From the NCBI RefSeq assembly GCF_029439455.1, contig NZ_JAQFVG010000307.1:1-64000 (forward strand): a stretch of 64,000 nt of DNA, written 5' to 3'. The notes beneath the pieces are model-generated. The model was given only the letters and a program-made list of their open reading frames with translations. It searched no databases and was not told the DNA's origin. The translations under genes and the position numbers were made by a program. The stretch is from Caballeronia sp. BR00000012568055. Its GTDB lineage: Bacteria; Pseudomonadota; Gammaproteobacteria; Burkholderiales; Burkholderiaceae. How positions within the stretch are numbered: the stretch's first letter is position 1; every line of letters starts with the position of its first letter. Of the stretch, positions 56,329 through 64,000 are shown one piece after another.

Positions 56329-56742
56329 CTACCGCTTCCCCGCCCCATAGAACTGCTCGATCAACTCCTCGAGCAAATATCGGTGATGCGGTGACAACGC
56401 TTCGATCTTCGCCGCCAACTCCAGCGTTTCGTCCGACGCCGGATAATCCGCGCTATGCACTAACGGCTTCGGTGGCGTCTGCGAGTTGCTCGGCGACGGT
56501 CCGTAGTGAAGCCAGTGCATATCGACCTTGAGCCACTCTGACAATGTCTCGAGCTTATCGACCGTCGGGATTGAACGTCCCGTCAGCCACTTGTGCGCGG
56601 TTTGTGCAGAGACAGGTTCTCCTCGATATCGCAGATTGAATCGATTCGCGAGATCGGTCGCGCCGCGCATCTTTTCAGGTGAGCGGGCCATGCAAAATTT
56701 GAGCCGCTCTGAGAAGTCGGCCTTTTCGATTGGTGTCGGCAT
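56329..56742 (-). CDS. XRE-type helix-turn-helix regulator
   Basis: The protein has 137 residues from the ATG at 56742 (MPTPIEKADFSERL...). A helix-turn-helix of the Cro/C1 type is visible: MRGATDLANRFNLRYRGEPVSAQTAHKWLTGRSIPTVDKLETLSEWLKVDMHWLHYG. A C-terminal helical region (TLELAAKIEALSPHHRYLLEELIEQFYG) may serve for dimerisation. The frame is open to a TTG at 56781 with another ATG at 56763. It lies between yidC and mnmE, convergent with yidC; targets unknown. Confidence 0.82.
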   Translation of the reverse strand: MPTPIEKADFSERLKFCMARSPEKMRGATDLANRFNLRYRGEPVSAQTAHKWLTGRSIPTVDKLETLSEWLKVDMHWLHYGPSPSNSQTPPKPLVHSADYPASDETLELAAKIEALSPHHRYLLEELIEQFYGAGKR

Positions 56743-57055
56743 GGAGTGGATTGTGCGAAACATTCGCCCGCTAGCAGTCAACCACTCACGCTAGATATGT
56801 CGAAGCAATAAGTCTTTTTATCTCGATCAGACGATTTCAATAGTTGCTTTTGAGCAAGCTTCGTTATGCGTCAAAGCCTTGCCAGACTTTGTGTTTCATC
56901 AAAACTTTGCCGTAATTGCAATTTGTTTCACATTTCGCAATATATCGCACATAAGATAACTTGAGAATAGTCTGATGAAAGAAGTGTAACGCAGGTCGAA
57001 ATCGCCACCGCGATACAATCCCGACAACCTAATTTCTGCCCTCAAGACCGCCGCC
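56743..57055. promoter_or_regulatory. Intergenic region before mnmE
   Basis: A 313-base AT-rich gap with no gene, between the divergent XRE regulator and mnmE. A TACAAT hexamer at 57014-57019 is a candidate mnmE -10 box, about 37 bases before its ATG; no good -35 was found. The AT-rich core near 56900-56960 contains GTTTCACATTTCGC-like sequences that could bind a regulator. Confidence 0.45.
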
Positions 57056-58441
57056 ATGCTGAGTAACGACACCGATCCGATCGTCGCAATCGCCACTGCG
57101 CCAGGGCGCGGCGGTATCGGCGTGGTGCGGCTGTCGTTTGGTCGCGCGGGAGAAGTGGCAGCGCAGAAAGCGATGGTCGCGCTCTGCGGCCAGGCGCTTG
57201 CGCCGAGACACGCGAGCTATGTACCGTTCGTCGATGCAAACGGCGAAGCGCTCGATCGCGGCATCGCGCTGTACTTTCCGGCGCCGAATTCATACACGGG
57301 CGAGCACGTGCTCGAACTGCAGGGACACGGCGGGCCGATCGTCCTGCAGCTCGTGCTGCAACGGGCGATCGAAGTGGGACGCGAGTTCGGATTACGCCTG
57401 GCCGAACCGGGCGAATTCACGCGTCGCGCGTTTCTTAACGACAAACTCGATCTCGCGCAGGCCGAAGCCGTCGCCGATCTGATCGAAGCCAGCACGGAAG
57501 CCGCCGCGCGATCCGCCGGCCGCTCGCTCGACGGCGCGTTCTCGCGCGAGATTCACGTACTCGTGGACGACGTCATCAATTTGCGGATGTTGGTGGAAGC
57601 GACGCTCGACTTTCCCGAAGAAGAGATCGACTTCCTCGAAGCGGCGGACGCGCGCGGCAAGCTGACGCGCATCAGGCAACGGCTGGACTCCGTTCTCGCC
57701 GATGCCCGTCAGGGCGCGCTGCTGCGCGAGGGTTTGTCCGTCGTGCTGGCAGGTCAGCCGAACGTCGGCAAATCGTCGTTGCTGAACGCGTTGGCGGGCG
57801 CTGAACTCGCGATCGTCACGCCGATTGCCGGCACGACGCGCGATAAAGTCGCTCAAACGATTCAGGTCGAAGGCATCCCGCTGCGTATCATCGATACGGC
57901 CGGTTTGCGTGAGACCGAAGACGAAGTCGAGCGCATCGGTATCGAGCGGACGTGGGGCGAGATCGAGCGCGCGGACGTCGTGCTCCATTTGCTCGATGCG
58001 CGTACCGGCGTAACGGACGAAGACCGCGTGATCGCCACGCGCTTCCCGGCGGGCGTCCCCGTCGTGCGCGTGTTGAACAAGACCGATTTGGCGGGCGCGG
58101 CCGCTGCGCTGCGTGACGACGCTGAAGGTCGTGAAGTGAATTTGTCCGCGAAAACGGGCGATGGTATCGCCCTGTTACGCGACGCGCTCCTGAAGATTGC
58201 CGGCTGGCAAGCGGGCGCGGAGAGCGTTTATCTCGCGCGCGAGCGGCATTTGATTGCGCTGCGCGAGGCACGCGACCACCTCGCATTTGCCGCCTCGCAC
58301 GCCGATCAACACTCGCAAGTCCTCGACTTGTTCGCCGAAGAACTGCGTCTCGCGCAGGACAATCTCAACGCGATCACCGGCGAATTCTCCTCCGATGACC
58401 TTTTGGGCGTGATTTTCAGCCGGTTTTGTATCGGAAAATAA
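57056..58441 (+). CDS. mnmE: tRNA modification GTPase MnmE (TrmE)
   Basis: The protein has 461 residues. With MnmG it makes the xm5s2U34 modifications of wobble uridines. N-terminal folate-binding domain (1-115), helical domain, and the G domain inserted at about 220-375: G1 [10 protein letters not shown]3 DTAG, G4 NKTD. It ends with the conserved catalytic FSRFCIGK, including the Cys. mnmG is not in the window; mnmE stands alone downstream of the yidC cluster. Confidence 0.97.
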   Translation: MLSNDTDPIVAIATAPGRGGIGVVRLSFGRAGEVAAQKAMVALCGQALAPRHASYVPFVDANGEALDRGIALYFPAPNSYTGEHVLELQGHGGPIVLQLVLQRAIEVGREFGLRLAEPGEFTRRAFLNDKLDLAQAEAVADLIEASTEAAARSAGRSLDGAFSREIHVLVDDVINLRMLVEATLDFPEEEIDFLEAADARGKLTRIRQRLDSVLADARQGALLREGLSVVLAGQPNVGKSSLLNALAGAELAIVTPIAGTTRDKVAQTIQVEGIPLRIIDTAGLRETEDEVERIGIERTWGEIERADVVLHLLDARTGVTDEDRVIATRFPAGVPVVRVLNKTDLAGAAAALRDDAEGREVNLSAKTGDGIALLRDALLKIAGWQAGAESVYLARERHLIALREARDHLAFAASHADQHSQVLDLFAEELRLAQDNLNAITGEFSSDDLLGVIFSRFCIGK

Positions 58442-58443
58442 GG

Positions 58444-58914
58444 CTAGGAGAACTGCGGTTTCCCAAGGGCGCGCAATTCTTCGCTGAGCTTCTCGGCCTC
58501 TTCCGGCCGCCCATGAAACGCGGCGGGCGTGTTCTGAAACATCTCTATCCGATACACCCCGTCATATCGCGAAAGCACGACGGTCTGAATTGCGTTCATT
58601 TGAGGATCGAGCGCCGACGCGCCGCGCGGCCACATGCCCGCAACGGCGCGCACCAGCAAGGTCTGATCGCCCGCGATGCGCCGAACCTCGCGCACCTTCG
58701 CCACGAAAAGCGGCGTTGGATGCTGAGCGAAGATCGGCGTTACGTGCGCTTCGATGCACGCGTGCCCGTCGATCGCGCTGCCGTCGAAGCCGACGAGACT
58801 GCCGCGCTCCGCAAAACGCGATGCCATTGCGCGCGCGTCTTGCCGGTTCCAGTCATCGAGCAAGCCGAAATACACGCGGCGCGCGCTCGCCGACCAATCG
58901 TCGATTGTGCTCAT
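58444..58914 (-). CDS. SnoaL/NTF2-like protein (SgcJ/EcaC type)
   Basis: The protein has 156 residues, starting at an ATG that overlaps the LysE stop in ATGA. A cone-shaped NTF2-like fold is suggested by RVYFGLLDDWNRQDARAMASRFAERGSLVGFDGSAIDGHACIEAHVTPIFAQHPTPLFVAKVREVRRIAGDQTLLVRAVAGMWP. Such proteins are either small enzymes (isomerases) or ligand binders. A GTG start at 58929 is possible. Coupled to a LysE exporter, so it might act on the exported metabolite. Confidence 0.82.
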   Translation of the reverse strand: MSTIDDWSASARRVYFGLLDDWNRQDARAMASRFAERGSLVGFDGSAIDGHACIEAHVTPIFAQHPTPLFVAKVREVRRIAGDQTLLVRAVAGMWPRGASALDPQMNAIQTVVLSRYDGVYRIEMFQNTPAAFHGRPEEAEKLSEELRALGKPQFS

Positions 58915-59537
58915 GCAGACTTTTTCCACGCCGCCGCAAACACGCCCGCGCCCATCAACAGCGCGCCGCCGGTTCGGTTGACCGCGCGCTGCACCGACGG
59001 CTTGCGGATCGCCCGGCGTGCGCCGGACGCGAGCAGCGCGTAGGCGAACGCATTCGCTGCGGCGAGGCCGACGAACGTTGCTTCGAGAATCGCTATTTGC
59101 GACACGCTGGCAGTGTGCGGATCGACGAATTGCGGCACGAACGCCACGAAGAAAATGATGCTCTTCGGGTTCAGCGTCGTGACGGCGTATGCGTGCGCCA
59201 TGATGCGGCCGGTGTGCAAGTCATTGCTTGGTTTGACCGCGTCCGTATCGACGATCGGCGCGCGCCACAACTTGAAGCCCAAATAAATGAGATAGGCCGC
59301 GCCGATCCACTTCACCACCATAAACAATTCCGCCGATGCCGCGAGCAGCACGCCGAGCCCGAGCATCGACGCGGTCATCGCGGTCAGATCGCCGAGCGCG
59401 ACGCCGAGCGTCGTCACCAGTGCGTACTTGCGCCCGTGTCCGAGCGCATAGGACACCACGAGCAGCACCGTCGGACCGGGAATCGCGACGAGGATCGCCG
59501 AGGCGATGGCGAAGGGCAACCATTGAGCAAGCGTCAT
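58911..59537 (-). CDS. LysE/RhtB-family transporter
   Basis: The protein has 208 residues and about six membrane segments. Family signature FAIASAILVAIPGPTVLLVVSYALGHGRKYALVTTLGVALGD near the start and VTTLNPKSIIFFVAFVPQFVDP near 125. It is the third LysE-type exporter in this window and shares an overlap with the SnoaL-like gene. Substrate unknown. Confidence 0.9.
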   Translation of the reverse strand: MTLAQWLPFAIASAILVAIPGPTVLLVVSYALGHGRKYALVTTLGVALGDLTAMTASMLGLGVLLAASAELFMVVKWIGAAYLIYLGFKLWRAPIVDTDAVKPSNDLHTGRIMAHAYAVTTLNPKSIIFFVAFVPQFVDPHTASVSQIAILEATFVGLAAANAFAYALLASGARRAIRKPSVQRAVNRTGGALLMGAGVFAAAWKKSA

Positions 59538-59903
59538 ACACCGTCTCCAGATTTTTGATCCGTCGATTTATCCACGAACCGCGCCGCGTTGCAATAGGCC
59601 GAATGGTCTAGCCTGCGTGGGCTGGCGCGCACGAGCGCCTAATGCGGCGCACAACTCACCGCCAGAGACGAATTGTCGCAGACCGCGGAAGCCAAACGAA
59701 GCTTTCATTCTCGAAACTGTCCATCGAAGTGATTTTCGCTTTTGATTAGCTTATATCCAAATTAATGGAAAGCGATTAACGTGCTGCATTCGCACACATT
59801 CTTTCCTTGCAACTTTGTCGCACTCAATTAGCATGAGTTTTGCGGTCAGCCGCTTTTAAATACATAGCTAAATGCGAAACGATTTCGTTCGGAGGCTATA
59901 TAC
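59538..59903. promoter_or_regulatory. Divergent region before the small secreted protein
   Basis: A 366-base gap without a gene, AT-rich in its right half. It holds an inverted repeat CGAAA-CGA-TTTCG (59877-59889) just upstream of a strong GGAGG ribosome site, and a TTATCCACG near-match to a DnaA box at 59568-59576, probably by chance. Likely the promoter of the secreted protein gene. Confidence 0.45.
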
Positions 59904-60248
59904 ATGAAGAAACGCGTCCCTGCTCTTGTCGCAATCATGGGTCTTTTCGCCGTCGTAAGTACCGCTCAGGCTCAAGACAACGTAGTTCAGCCCCAGCAGA
60001 CATTCACTTTCCGGCCCAATTCGTTCGGCTGCCTCTCAAAAGATAAATTCGATTCAGCCGATCAGCATGCGCAAGCAGGCGAGCATCAGAAGATGCAGCA
60101 ATTCTTCGAAGGCTACGAATGCATTTCCACGCCAATGAATTCGCAATTCCGTGTCGTGCGCGTAGTGGGCCACGATATCGAATTCGTGAATGCGGCGAAT
60201 AACGATAAACAAGGTATGTGGACAACTGATCGGTTTATCGACCAGTAA
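59904..60248 (+). CDS. Small secreted protein of unknown function
   Basis: The protein has 114 residues. It has a classic signal peptide (MKKRVPALVAIMGLFAVVSTAQA, cleavage near 23/24) preceded by a strong GGAGG site. The mature part of about 90 residues contains two cysteines (FGCLSKD and GYECIST), likely a disulfide, and no recognised domain. The gene is free-standing with an AT-rich promoter region, so it may be highly expressed and regulated. Function not assigned. Confidence 0.75.
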   Translation: MKKRVPALVAIMGLFAVVSTAQAQDNVVQPQQTFTFRPNSFGCLSKDKFDSADQHAQAGEHQKMQQFFEGYECISTPMNSQFRVVRVVGHDIEFVNAANNDKQGMWTTDRFIDQ

Positions 60249-60265
60249 AACTTTTGGGGTGCTGA

Positions 60266-60300
60266 TTCAGCCGACCCGATTTTAAATCGCGTCGGCTGAA
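60266..60300 (+). terminator. Hairpin after the secreted protein
   Basis: Arms TTCAGCCGAC / GTCGGCTGAA with an inner CGATTT/AAATCG stem, 18 bases past the stop. No long U-tract follows, so it may be a weak terminator or stabilising structure. Confidence 0.55.
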
Positions 60301-60396
60301 AGTCGTTCATGCTACCGCTGCAATTTGACACCGATTCGCTGCACAATAGCGCTCTCGCGCCGTCCTGGCGCTACTCCTTTTGTCAGCAATCTTCGC

Positions 60397-60948
60397 ATGG
60401 CCCTCAAATCAACTATCTACAAGGCAGAGCTTCAGATTGCCGATATGGATCGTCATTACTACGGCGATCATTCGCTTACGATCGCCCGTCACCCATCCGA
60501 AACCGACGAACGGATGATGGTGCGCGTCGCGGCTTTCGGGCTGTTCGCGGACGAGCGCCTTGAATTCTGCAAAGGACTCTCCGATACGGACGAGCCTGAT
60601 CTCTGGCAGAAAGACCTCACGGGCCAGATCGAAACGTGGATCGAAGTCGGGCAGCCGGATGAACGGCGAATTGCGAAGGCAAGCGGCCGGGCGGATCGCG
60701 TCGTCGTTATTGCCTATGCCGGACGGACGGCGGATATCTGGTGGCAGGGCGTGAAGGGCAAGATCGAACGTTTGCAGAATGTGACGGTGTGGTCGCTCGA
60801 TGATGGCATCGCTGAGGCGCTCGGGAAAATGGCCGAACGGACGATGCGGCTGCAGCTTATGGTTCAGGACGGCGATGTATCGCTCGGAAGCGAGAAGGCC
60901 GATGCGGTCGAGATTCGCTGGACGGTTCTCAAAGCGCCGGCTGAATGA
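60397..60948 (+). CDS. YaeQ family protein
   Basis: The protein has 183 residues. It matches the YaeQ family (PD-(D/E)XK nuclease-like fold): MALKSTIYKAELQIADMDRHYYGDHSLTIARHPSETDERMMVRVAAFGLFA, EFCKGLSDTDEPDLWQKDLTGQIETWIEVGQPDERRIAKASGRADRVVVIAYAG. Function unknown in detail. The ATG at 60397 starts the family motif; upstream codons are ignored. It overlaps nothing and is convergent with the VOC gene. Confidence 0.9.
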   Translation: MALKSTIYKAELQIADMDRHYYGDHSLTIARHPSETDERMMVRVAAFGLFADERLEFCKGLSDTDEPDLWQKDLTGQIETWIEVGQPDERRIAKASGRADRVVVIAYAGRTADIWWQGVKGKIERLQNVTVWSLDDGIAEALGKMAERTMRLQLMVQDGDVSLGSEKADAVEIRWTVLKAPAE

Positions 60949-60951
60949 CGC

Positions 60952-61359
60952 TCAGGCTTCGGGCGGACCTTTGAGTTCGATCATATTGCCCTCGGGATCG
61001 AACAGATAAAGCGAAGGGCCGAAGCCTTCGGCACCGTATCGCCGTGCCTGCTCGCCGATGCGCGCGCCGTGTTGTTCCAGATGCTTGCGCAAGGCGTCGG
61101 CATCGAATGGCTCGACGCGCACACACAGGTGATCCACATTGCGGCCCGCGCCTGGCTGACCGCTTTCCGGCCGATCGATGGTCGCGCCCACGGCAAGCAG
61201 ATCGATGAGCGAACGTCCCGCGCGCATCTGCACGAGGCCGATTTCGCGCTGCTCTTTGTCGATGGGACAACCCAGCACGTCGCGGTAGAACGCAATCATG
61301 CGGTCGAGATCGGCACAGCGAATCACTACGTGATCGATTTCTCGGATGGTGATGTGCAT
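60952..61359 (-). CDS. VOC-family (glyoxalase/bleomycin-resistance fold) protein
   Basis: The protein has 135 residues with two beta-alpha-beta-beta-beta units: MHITIREIDHVVIRCADLDRMIAFYRDVLGCPIDK and RNVDHLCVRVEPFDADALRKHLEQHGARIGEQARRYGAEGFGPSLYLFDPEGNMIELKG. Metal-binding His10 and the C-terminal Glu are in place. Substrate unknown (lactoylglutathione-lyase-like or other). A GGGGG site precedes the ATG at 61359. The longer frame runs across the tRNA-Ala gene and is not used. Confidence 0.88.
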   Translation of the reverse strand: MHITIREIDHVVIRCADLDRMIAFYRDVLGCPIDKEQREIGLVQMRAGRSLIDLLAVGATIDRPESGQPGAGRNVDHLCVRVEPFDADALRKHLEQHGARIGEQARRYGAEGFGPSLYLFDPEGNMIELKGPPEA

Positions 61360-61409
61360 GTTGCCCCCGTTGAGTTCGGCGCGTGTGAGGCAAATGCTAG
61401 CGGAAATGA

Positions 61410-61438
61410 AAAGGGCTTGGCGGTTAGCCAAGCCCTTT
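61410..61438 (-). terminator. Terminator of tRNA-Ala
   Basis: Stem AAAGGGCTTGGC / GCCAAGCCCTTT with a five-base loop; on the minus strand the tail is TTCATTTCC. It lies eight bases beyond the tRNA. Confidence 0.85.
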
Positions 61439-61445
61439 AGATTCG

Positions 61446-61521
<76 letters not shown>

Positions 61522-61532
61522 CCCAACGAAAC

Positions 61533-61560
61533 AAAATAGTACCACACGCCTTTTACTCAA
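61533..61560 (-). promoter_or_regulatory. Possible promoter of tRNA-Ala
   Basis: Reading leftward, TTGAGT (61560-61555), a 16-base spacer and TATTTT (61538-61533) stand 11 bases before the tRNA 5' end. Confidence 0.55.
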
Positions 61561-61588
61561 ACGCAAGCGCGAAGGCAACGTACAAGCA

Positions 61589-61921
61589 TCACTTCGTCGG
61601 CGCGCCCGCCAATACCCACGCGACGACCGTCTTCACATCCGCATCGTTCATGGCGGGGTGTGAGGGCATGGGTATCGAACCCCACACGCCCGCACCGCCC
61701 TTCTTGACCTTCAACGCCAGTTTCGCGGGCGCCTGCGCATCGCCTTTGTACTTCTCGGCGATTTGCTGAAACGACGGCCCCACGAGCTTGCGATCCACCG
61801 CATGACAGCCCATGCACGCGTTGCCACGCGCAATCGTCATCCCATCCGCAGCCGATGCAGAAGCCGCAGCACCCATCAGCACTGCAGCGGCCAAACCCGA
61901 TCGCATAAACAAAAACATCAT
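61589..61921 (-). CDS. Periplasmic class I c-type cytochrome
   Basis: The protein has 110 residues. Signal peptide (ASA-AD near 24/25), then the haem site C36-M-G-C39-H40 and the axial Met region SIPMPSHPAMN. The size and motif fit a cytochrome c551/c555-type electron carrier. The ATG overlaps the stop of the BON-domain gene in ATGA, so it is at the end of the diaA operon. Partner oxidase not known. Confidence 0.93.
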   Translation of the reverse strand: MMFLFMRSGLAAAVLMGAAASASAADGMTIARGNACMGCHAVDRKLVGPSFQQIAEKYKGDAQAPAKLALKVKKGGAGVWGSIPMPSHPAMNDADVKTVVAWVLAGAPTK

Positions 61922-62727
61922 TTCTTAGCCGCCGATGCCGGATTCGCACTTCCCGGATGCACATCCGATTGCTTTACCGGCGCAGGCGTCTGCGTATCCA
62001 GCGGACGCGAAGTCACCGATGAATCCGGCACCGTGCCGACAGTCGGCTCAGCAGCAACAGGCGCGCTCGCCGCAGAGACAGCGCTCGCATCCGACGAAGC
62101 AGCAGCCGACAACGCCACCGCCTCTTCCGGCTTGATGTACTGATACACCTTCACGACCTGCTCGACGCCCGGAACACGCGCCGCGACATCCGCACCATGC
62201 GCGCCTTCGTCCGGCGTAACCAGCCCCATCAGATAAACGATGCTGCGCTCGCACACCACCTTGTAGTAGTTCGCGCGCAGATCCTTCTCGCCGACCATCG
62301 CAGTCTTTACGCGGCCTTCGAGATACGAATCGTTGGCGCGCGAGGAGATCGATGCCGCGCCCTGAATCGCCAGTTCGTTGACGATGCTGCCCACGTTGTT
62401 GATATCGCGCACGACGGCCTCGGCCTTCTGCTTCGATGCATCGTCGGGTACTTCGCCGGTCAGCAGCACGCGGCGATTGAACACGGTCACGTTCACGTGC
62501 GCGGCGTCAGGCAAATTCTCATTGATCCGCGAACTCGCCTTGACCTGAATTTCGCGGTCCTCGGTCTGTGCACCGAGCGTGCGCCGGTCCGTGGCGATCA
62601 GCGTGCCACCCGCCGCCGCACCGACGACCGCCAGCGCGCAGCCCTGCAAGGTCAACGCCACACCCGACAACATAGTCACCACGAGCGTCGCATTGGCCAG
62701 CGTCGCCTTGACGCGTGTCTTGTTCAT
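61918..62727 (-). CDS. BON-domain outer-membrane lipoprotein (DolP/YraP-like)
   Basis: The protein has 269 residues. Lipobox LQGC (Cys30), then two BON domains (about 60-125 and 135-200: DREIQVKASSRINENLPDAAHVNVTVFNRRVLLTGEVPDDASKQKAEAVVRDINNVGSIVNELAI and DSYLEGRVKTAMVGEKDLRANYYKVVCERSIVYLMGLVTPDEGAHGADVAARVPGVEQVVKVYQYI). A Pro/Ser/Ala-rich tail of about 65 residues ends the protein. The order rsmI/yraN/diaA/this gene matches E. coli, where the gene is dolP (outer-membrane integrity). The ATG at 62727 has a GGAG site. Confidence 0.92.
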   Translation of the reverse strand: MNKTRVKATLANATLVVTMLSGVALTLQGCALAVVGAAAGGTLIATDRRTLGAQTEDREIQVKASSRINENLPDAAHVNVTVFNRRVLLTGEVPDDASKQKAEAVVRDINNVGSIVNELAIQGAASISSRANDSYLEGRVKTAMVGEKDLRANYYKVVCERSIVYLMGLVTPDEGAHGADVAARVPGVEQVVKVYQYIKPEEAVALSAAASSDASAVSAASAPVAAEPTVGTVPDSSVTSRPLDTQTPAPVKQSDVHPGSANPASAAKK

Positions 62728-62758
62728 CAACTCCGTTCCCCCTTTCAGACTTTCAGAT

Positions 62759-63346
62759 TCAATCTTCACCGAGCAGCATCGCGTCGATGCCGTCGCACAG
62801 ACAGTGAATGGTCAGCAGATGGATTTCCTGGATACGCGCCGTCCGCTCGGATGGCACGCAGATATGGATGTCGGTATCGGCGAGGACGTCGGTCATGGCG
62901 CCGCCGCCGTCGCCCGTCAGCGCGATGACGATCATCTCGCGCTCGTGCGCTTCCTGAATCGCCGCGAGCACATTGACCGAATTGCCCGATGCGCTGATCG
63001 CCAGCAACACGTCGCCGCTTTGTCCCAATGCACGGACCTGATTCGAGAAGATCTGCTCGAACGCGTAGTCGTTGCCAATGGCCGTGAGGATCGAGGTATC
63101 CGTCGTCAATGCGATGGCCGGCAAGCCCGGACGTTCGCGCTCAAAGCAGCCGATCAGATGCGCGGCGAAACGCTGCGCGTCGGCCGCCGAGCCGCCGTTG
63201 CCGCAGACGAGGATTTTCGAGCCGTTGGCGAGCGCGCCGAAAAGCGTATCGACGGCGGCCGCGATCGGGACCGCCAGCGTGTCGAGTGCTTCATGGGTAA
63301 GCGCCGCGCTGTCGCGGAATTGCTGTTGGATGCGTTCGACTGACAT
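62759..63346 (-). CDS. diaA: DiaA-type SIS-domain protein
   Basis: The protein has 195 residues. SIS fold with KILVCGNGGSAADAQRFAAHLIGCFERERPGLPAIALTTDTSILTAIGNDYAFEQIFSNQVRALGQSGDVLLAISASGNSVNVLAAI. It resembles phosphoheptose isomerase (GmhA), but the gene order with yraN and the BON lipoprotein identifies it as DiaA, which stimulates DnaA at the origin. A catalytic isomerase role is not excluded. It precedes the BON gene by 31 bases. Confidence 0.88.
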   Translation of the reverse strand: MSVERIQQQFRDSAALTHEALDTLAVPIAAAVDTLFGALANGSKILVCGNGGSAADAQRFAAHLIGCFERERPGLPAIALTTDTSILTAIGNDYAFEQIFSNQVRALGQSGDVLLAISASGNSVNVLAAIQEAHEREMIVIALTGDGGGAMTDVLADTDIHICVPSERTARIQEIHLLTIHCLCDGIDAMLLGED

Positions 63347-63422
63347 CGACTCTCGTGTTGGGAAGCGCGTGATTTATGCGGGCGTTTGAATCTGCGCAGT
63401 TTACCGCATGCATCAAGCGCGA

Positions 63423-63782
63423 CTACGTTTCATCGGCGCGAAAAGCATCCGGTAGCCAGCTTATCTTGCCGGCATCGAACGCAATCACGTCGAATCGACA
63501 TGGTGGTATGGCTCCGCGCCACGTCAGCAAATAATGCTGGGCTGCGCGTATCAGTCGCGCGCGCTTCGTTACGCCGATACTCGACGCCGCATCCGCAAAT
63601 CGGCGGCTCTTGCGTGCGCGCACTTCGACGAACACGAGCGCGCCGCGCTCATCGCGCATGACGAGATCGATCTCGCCGCCGCGACATCGCACGTTACGCG
63701 CGACAAGCGTCATGCGATGCCGTTGCAGATAGTCGAGCGCGTGCGTTTCAAAAGCATCGCCGAGCGATTTGGACACGGCCAC
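63423..63782 (-). CDS. yraN: UPF0102 protein YraN
   Basis: The protein has 119 residues. UPF0102 core: [52 protein letters not shown], a Holliday-junction-resolvase-like nuclease fold with the E...D...E.. motif (GEID and VEVRAR). Function not established. It starts 69 bases from the divergent rsmI and lies 76 bases upstream of diaA. Confidence 0.92.
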   Translation of the reverse strand: MAVSKSLGDAFETHALDYLQRHRMTLVARNVRCRGGEIDLVMRDERGALVFVEVRARKSRRFADAASSIGVTKRARLIRAAQHYLLTWRGAIPPCRFDVIAFDAGKISWLPDAFRADET

Positions 63783-63851
63783 CTCATAAAAGTTGTCGAA
63801 CCATGCGTGGCAAAATGGCGTTCTTTATCAAGTCGCAGGACGCGCGCGCTC

Positions 63852-64000
63852 ATGCTTCAAGTCTCCGAACTGGCCGAAGGGCAAACCTATCCGGCGGGCG
63901 CGTTGTACGTGGTCGCGACGCCCATCGGCAATGCTGCGGATATCACCGTGCGCGCGTTGCATGTGCTCGGTCTTGTCGATCGCATCGCCGCCGAGGACAC
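63852..64000 (+). CDS. rsmI: 16S rRNA 2'-O-ribose C1402 methyltransferase (partial)
   Basis: The first 49 codons are visible and the gene runs off the window. [50 protein letters not shown] matches the N-terminus of RsmI, with the GTPIGN-type SAM-binding turn ([11 protein letters not shown]). It methylates C1402 of 16S rRNA. It is divergent from yraN, the conserved arrangement. Confidence 0.93.
   Translation, partial: [49 protein letters not shown]

Noticed and set aside
59568..59576. TTATCCACG as a DnaA box far from the origin
   Set aside because: One mismatch, single copy, in an unrelated promoter region; likely chance.
62759..63346. Naming the SIS protein gmhA (phosphoheptose isomerase)
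   Set aside because: The fold is shared, but the neighbourhood (yraN, BON lipoprotein, rsmI) is that of diaA.

Overview
The window is a chromosome segment from a member of the Burkholderiaceae, most likely Caballeronia, Paraburkholderia or Burkholderia. The basis is high GC with a GCG/CGC-rich codon style, the replication-origin gene order, the betaproteobacterial block rsmB-DUF4390-ntrY-ntrX, the mreBCD-mrdA-rodA cluster, a GTP-type PEP carboxykinase and GatCAB. I could not run a similarity search, so genus is an inference. No prophage, insertion sequence, CRISPR array or rRNA operon was seen.

Layout. (1) 1-914: the end of an accessory island on the minus strand, with a PAAR spike-tip gene followed after one base by a truncated zinc amidase of the peptidoglycan-recognition fold. 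It looks like a type VI secretion effector module. (2) 1156-6199, minus: gatC-gatA-gatB, a terminator, then a PPK2 polyphosphate kinase and xthA. (3) 6578-12955, plus: the rod-shape operon mreB-mreC-mreD-mrdA-rodA. (4) 12995-16500, minus: a Sel1-repeat protein coupled to an HpcH-type aldolase, then queC-queE-queD for preQ0 synthesis. (5) 16501-19077: a 1.1 kb gene-free leader, AT-rich in its first half and hairpin-rich in its second, in front of a lipoprotein glycoside hydrolase. (6) 19223-27840, mostly minus: tRNA-Phe, the NtrY/NtrX-type two-component pair with DUF4390 and rsmB, htpX, a LysE exporter, fmt and def. (7) 28044-33222, plus: dprA, a thioredoxin-like protein, topB and another LysE exporter. 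(8) 33232-40660: AraC and LysR regulators, pckG, a D-2-hydroxyacid dehydrogenase, OsmC, patatin and thioesterase genes. (9) 40824-47435: tRNA-Lys, a three-lipoprotein operon (CsgG/HfaB type, DUF4810, DUF799/GNA1162 type), DUF488, an MFS exporter, dbpA with a small zinc-ribbon protein, and an AraC/GyrI regulator. (10) 47521-58441: the origin region gyrB-dnaN-dnaA (minus) and rpmH-rnpA-yidD-yidC ... mnmE (plus). (11) 58444-64000: a LysE/SnoaL pair, a small secreted protein, YaeQ and VOC proteins, tRNA-Ala, and the conserved block yraN-diaA-BON lipoprotein-cytochrome c, divergent from rsmI, which runs off the end.

Most genes are housekeeping: cell shape, translation quality (GatCAB, Fmt/Def, RsmB, RsmI, MnmE, Que, tRNAs), DNA replication and repair, and envelope maintenance. 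The less understood parts are the PAAR/amidase module, the lipoprotein trio at 41-43 kb, the orphan glycoside hydrolase with its long leader, and the small secreted protein at 59.9 kb.

Starts were moved inward from the longest open frame wherever a ribosome-binding site, an overlapping neighbour or the family N-terminus decided it. Coordinates include the stop codon.
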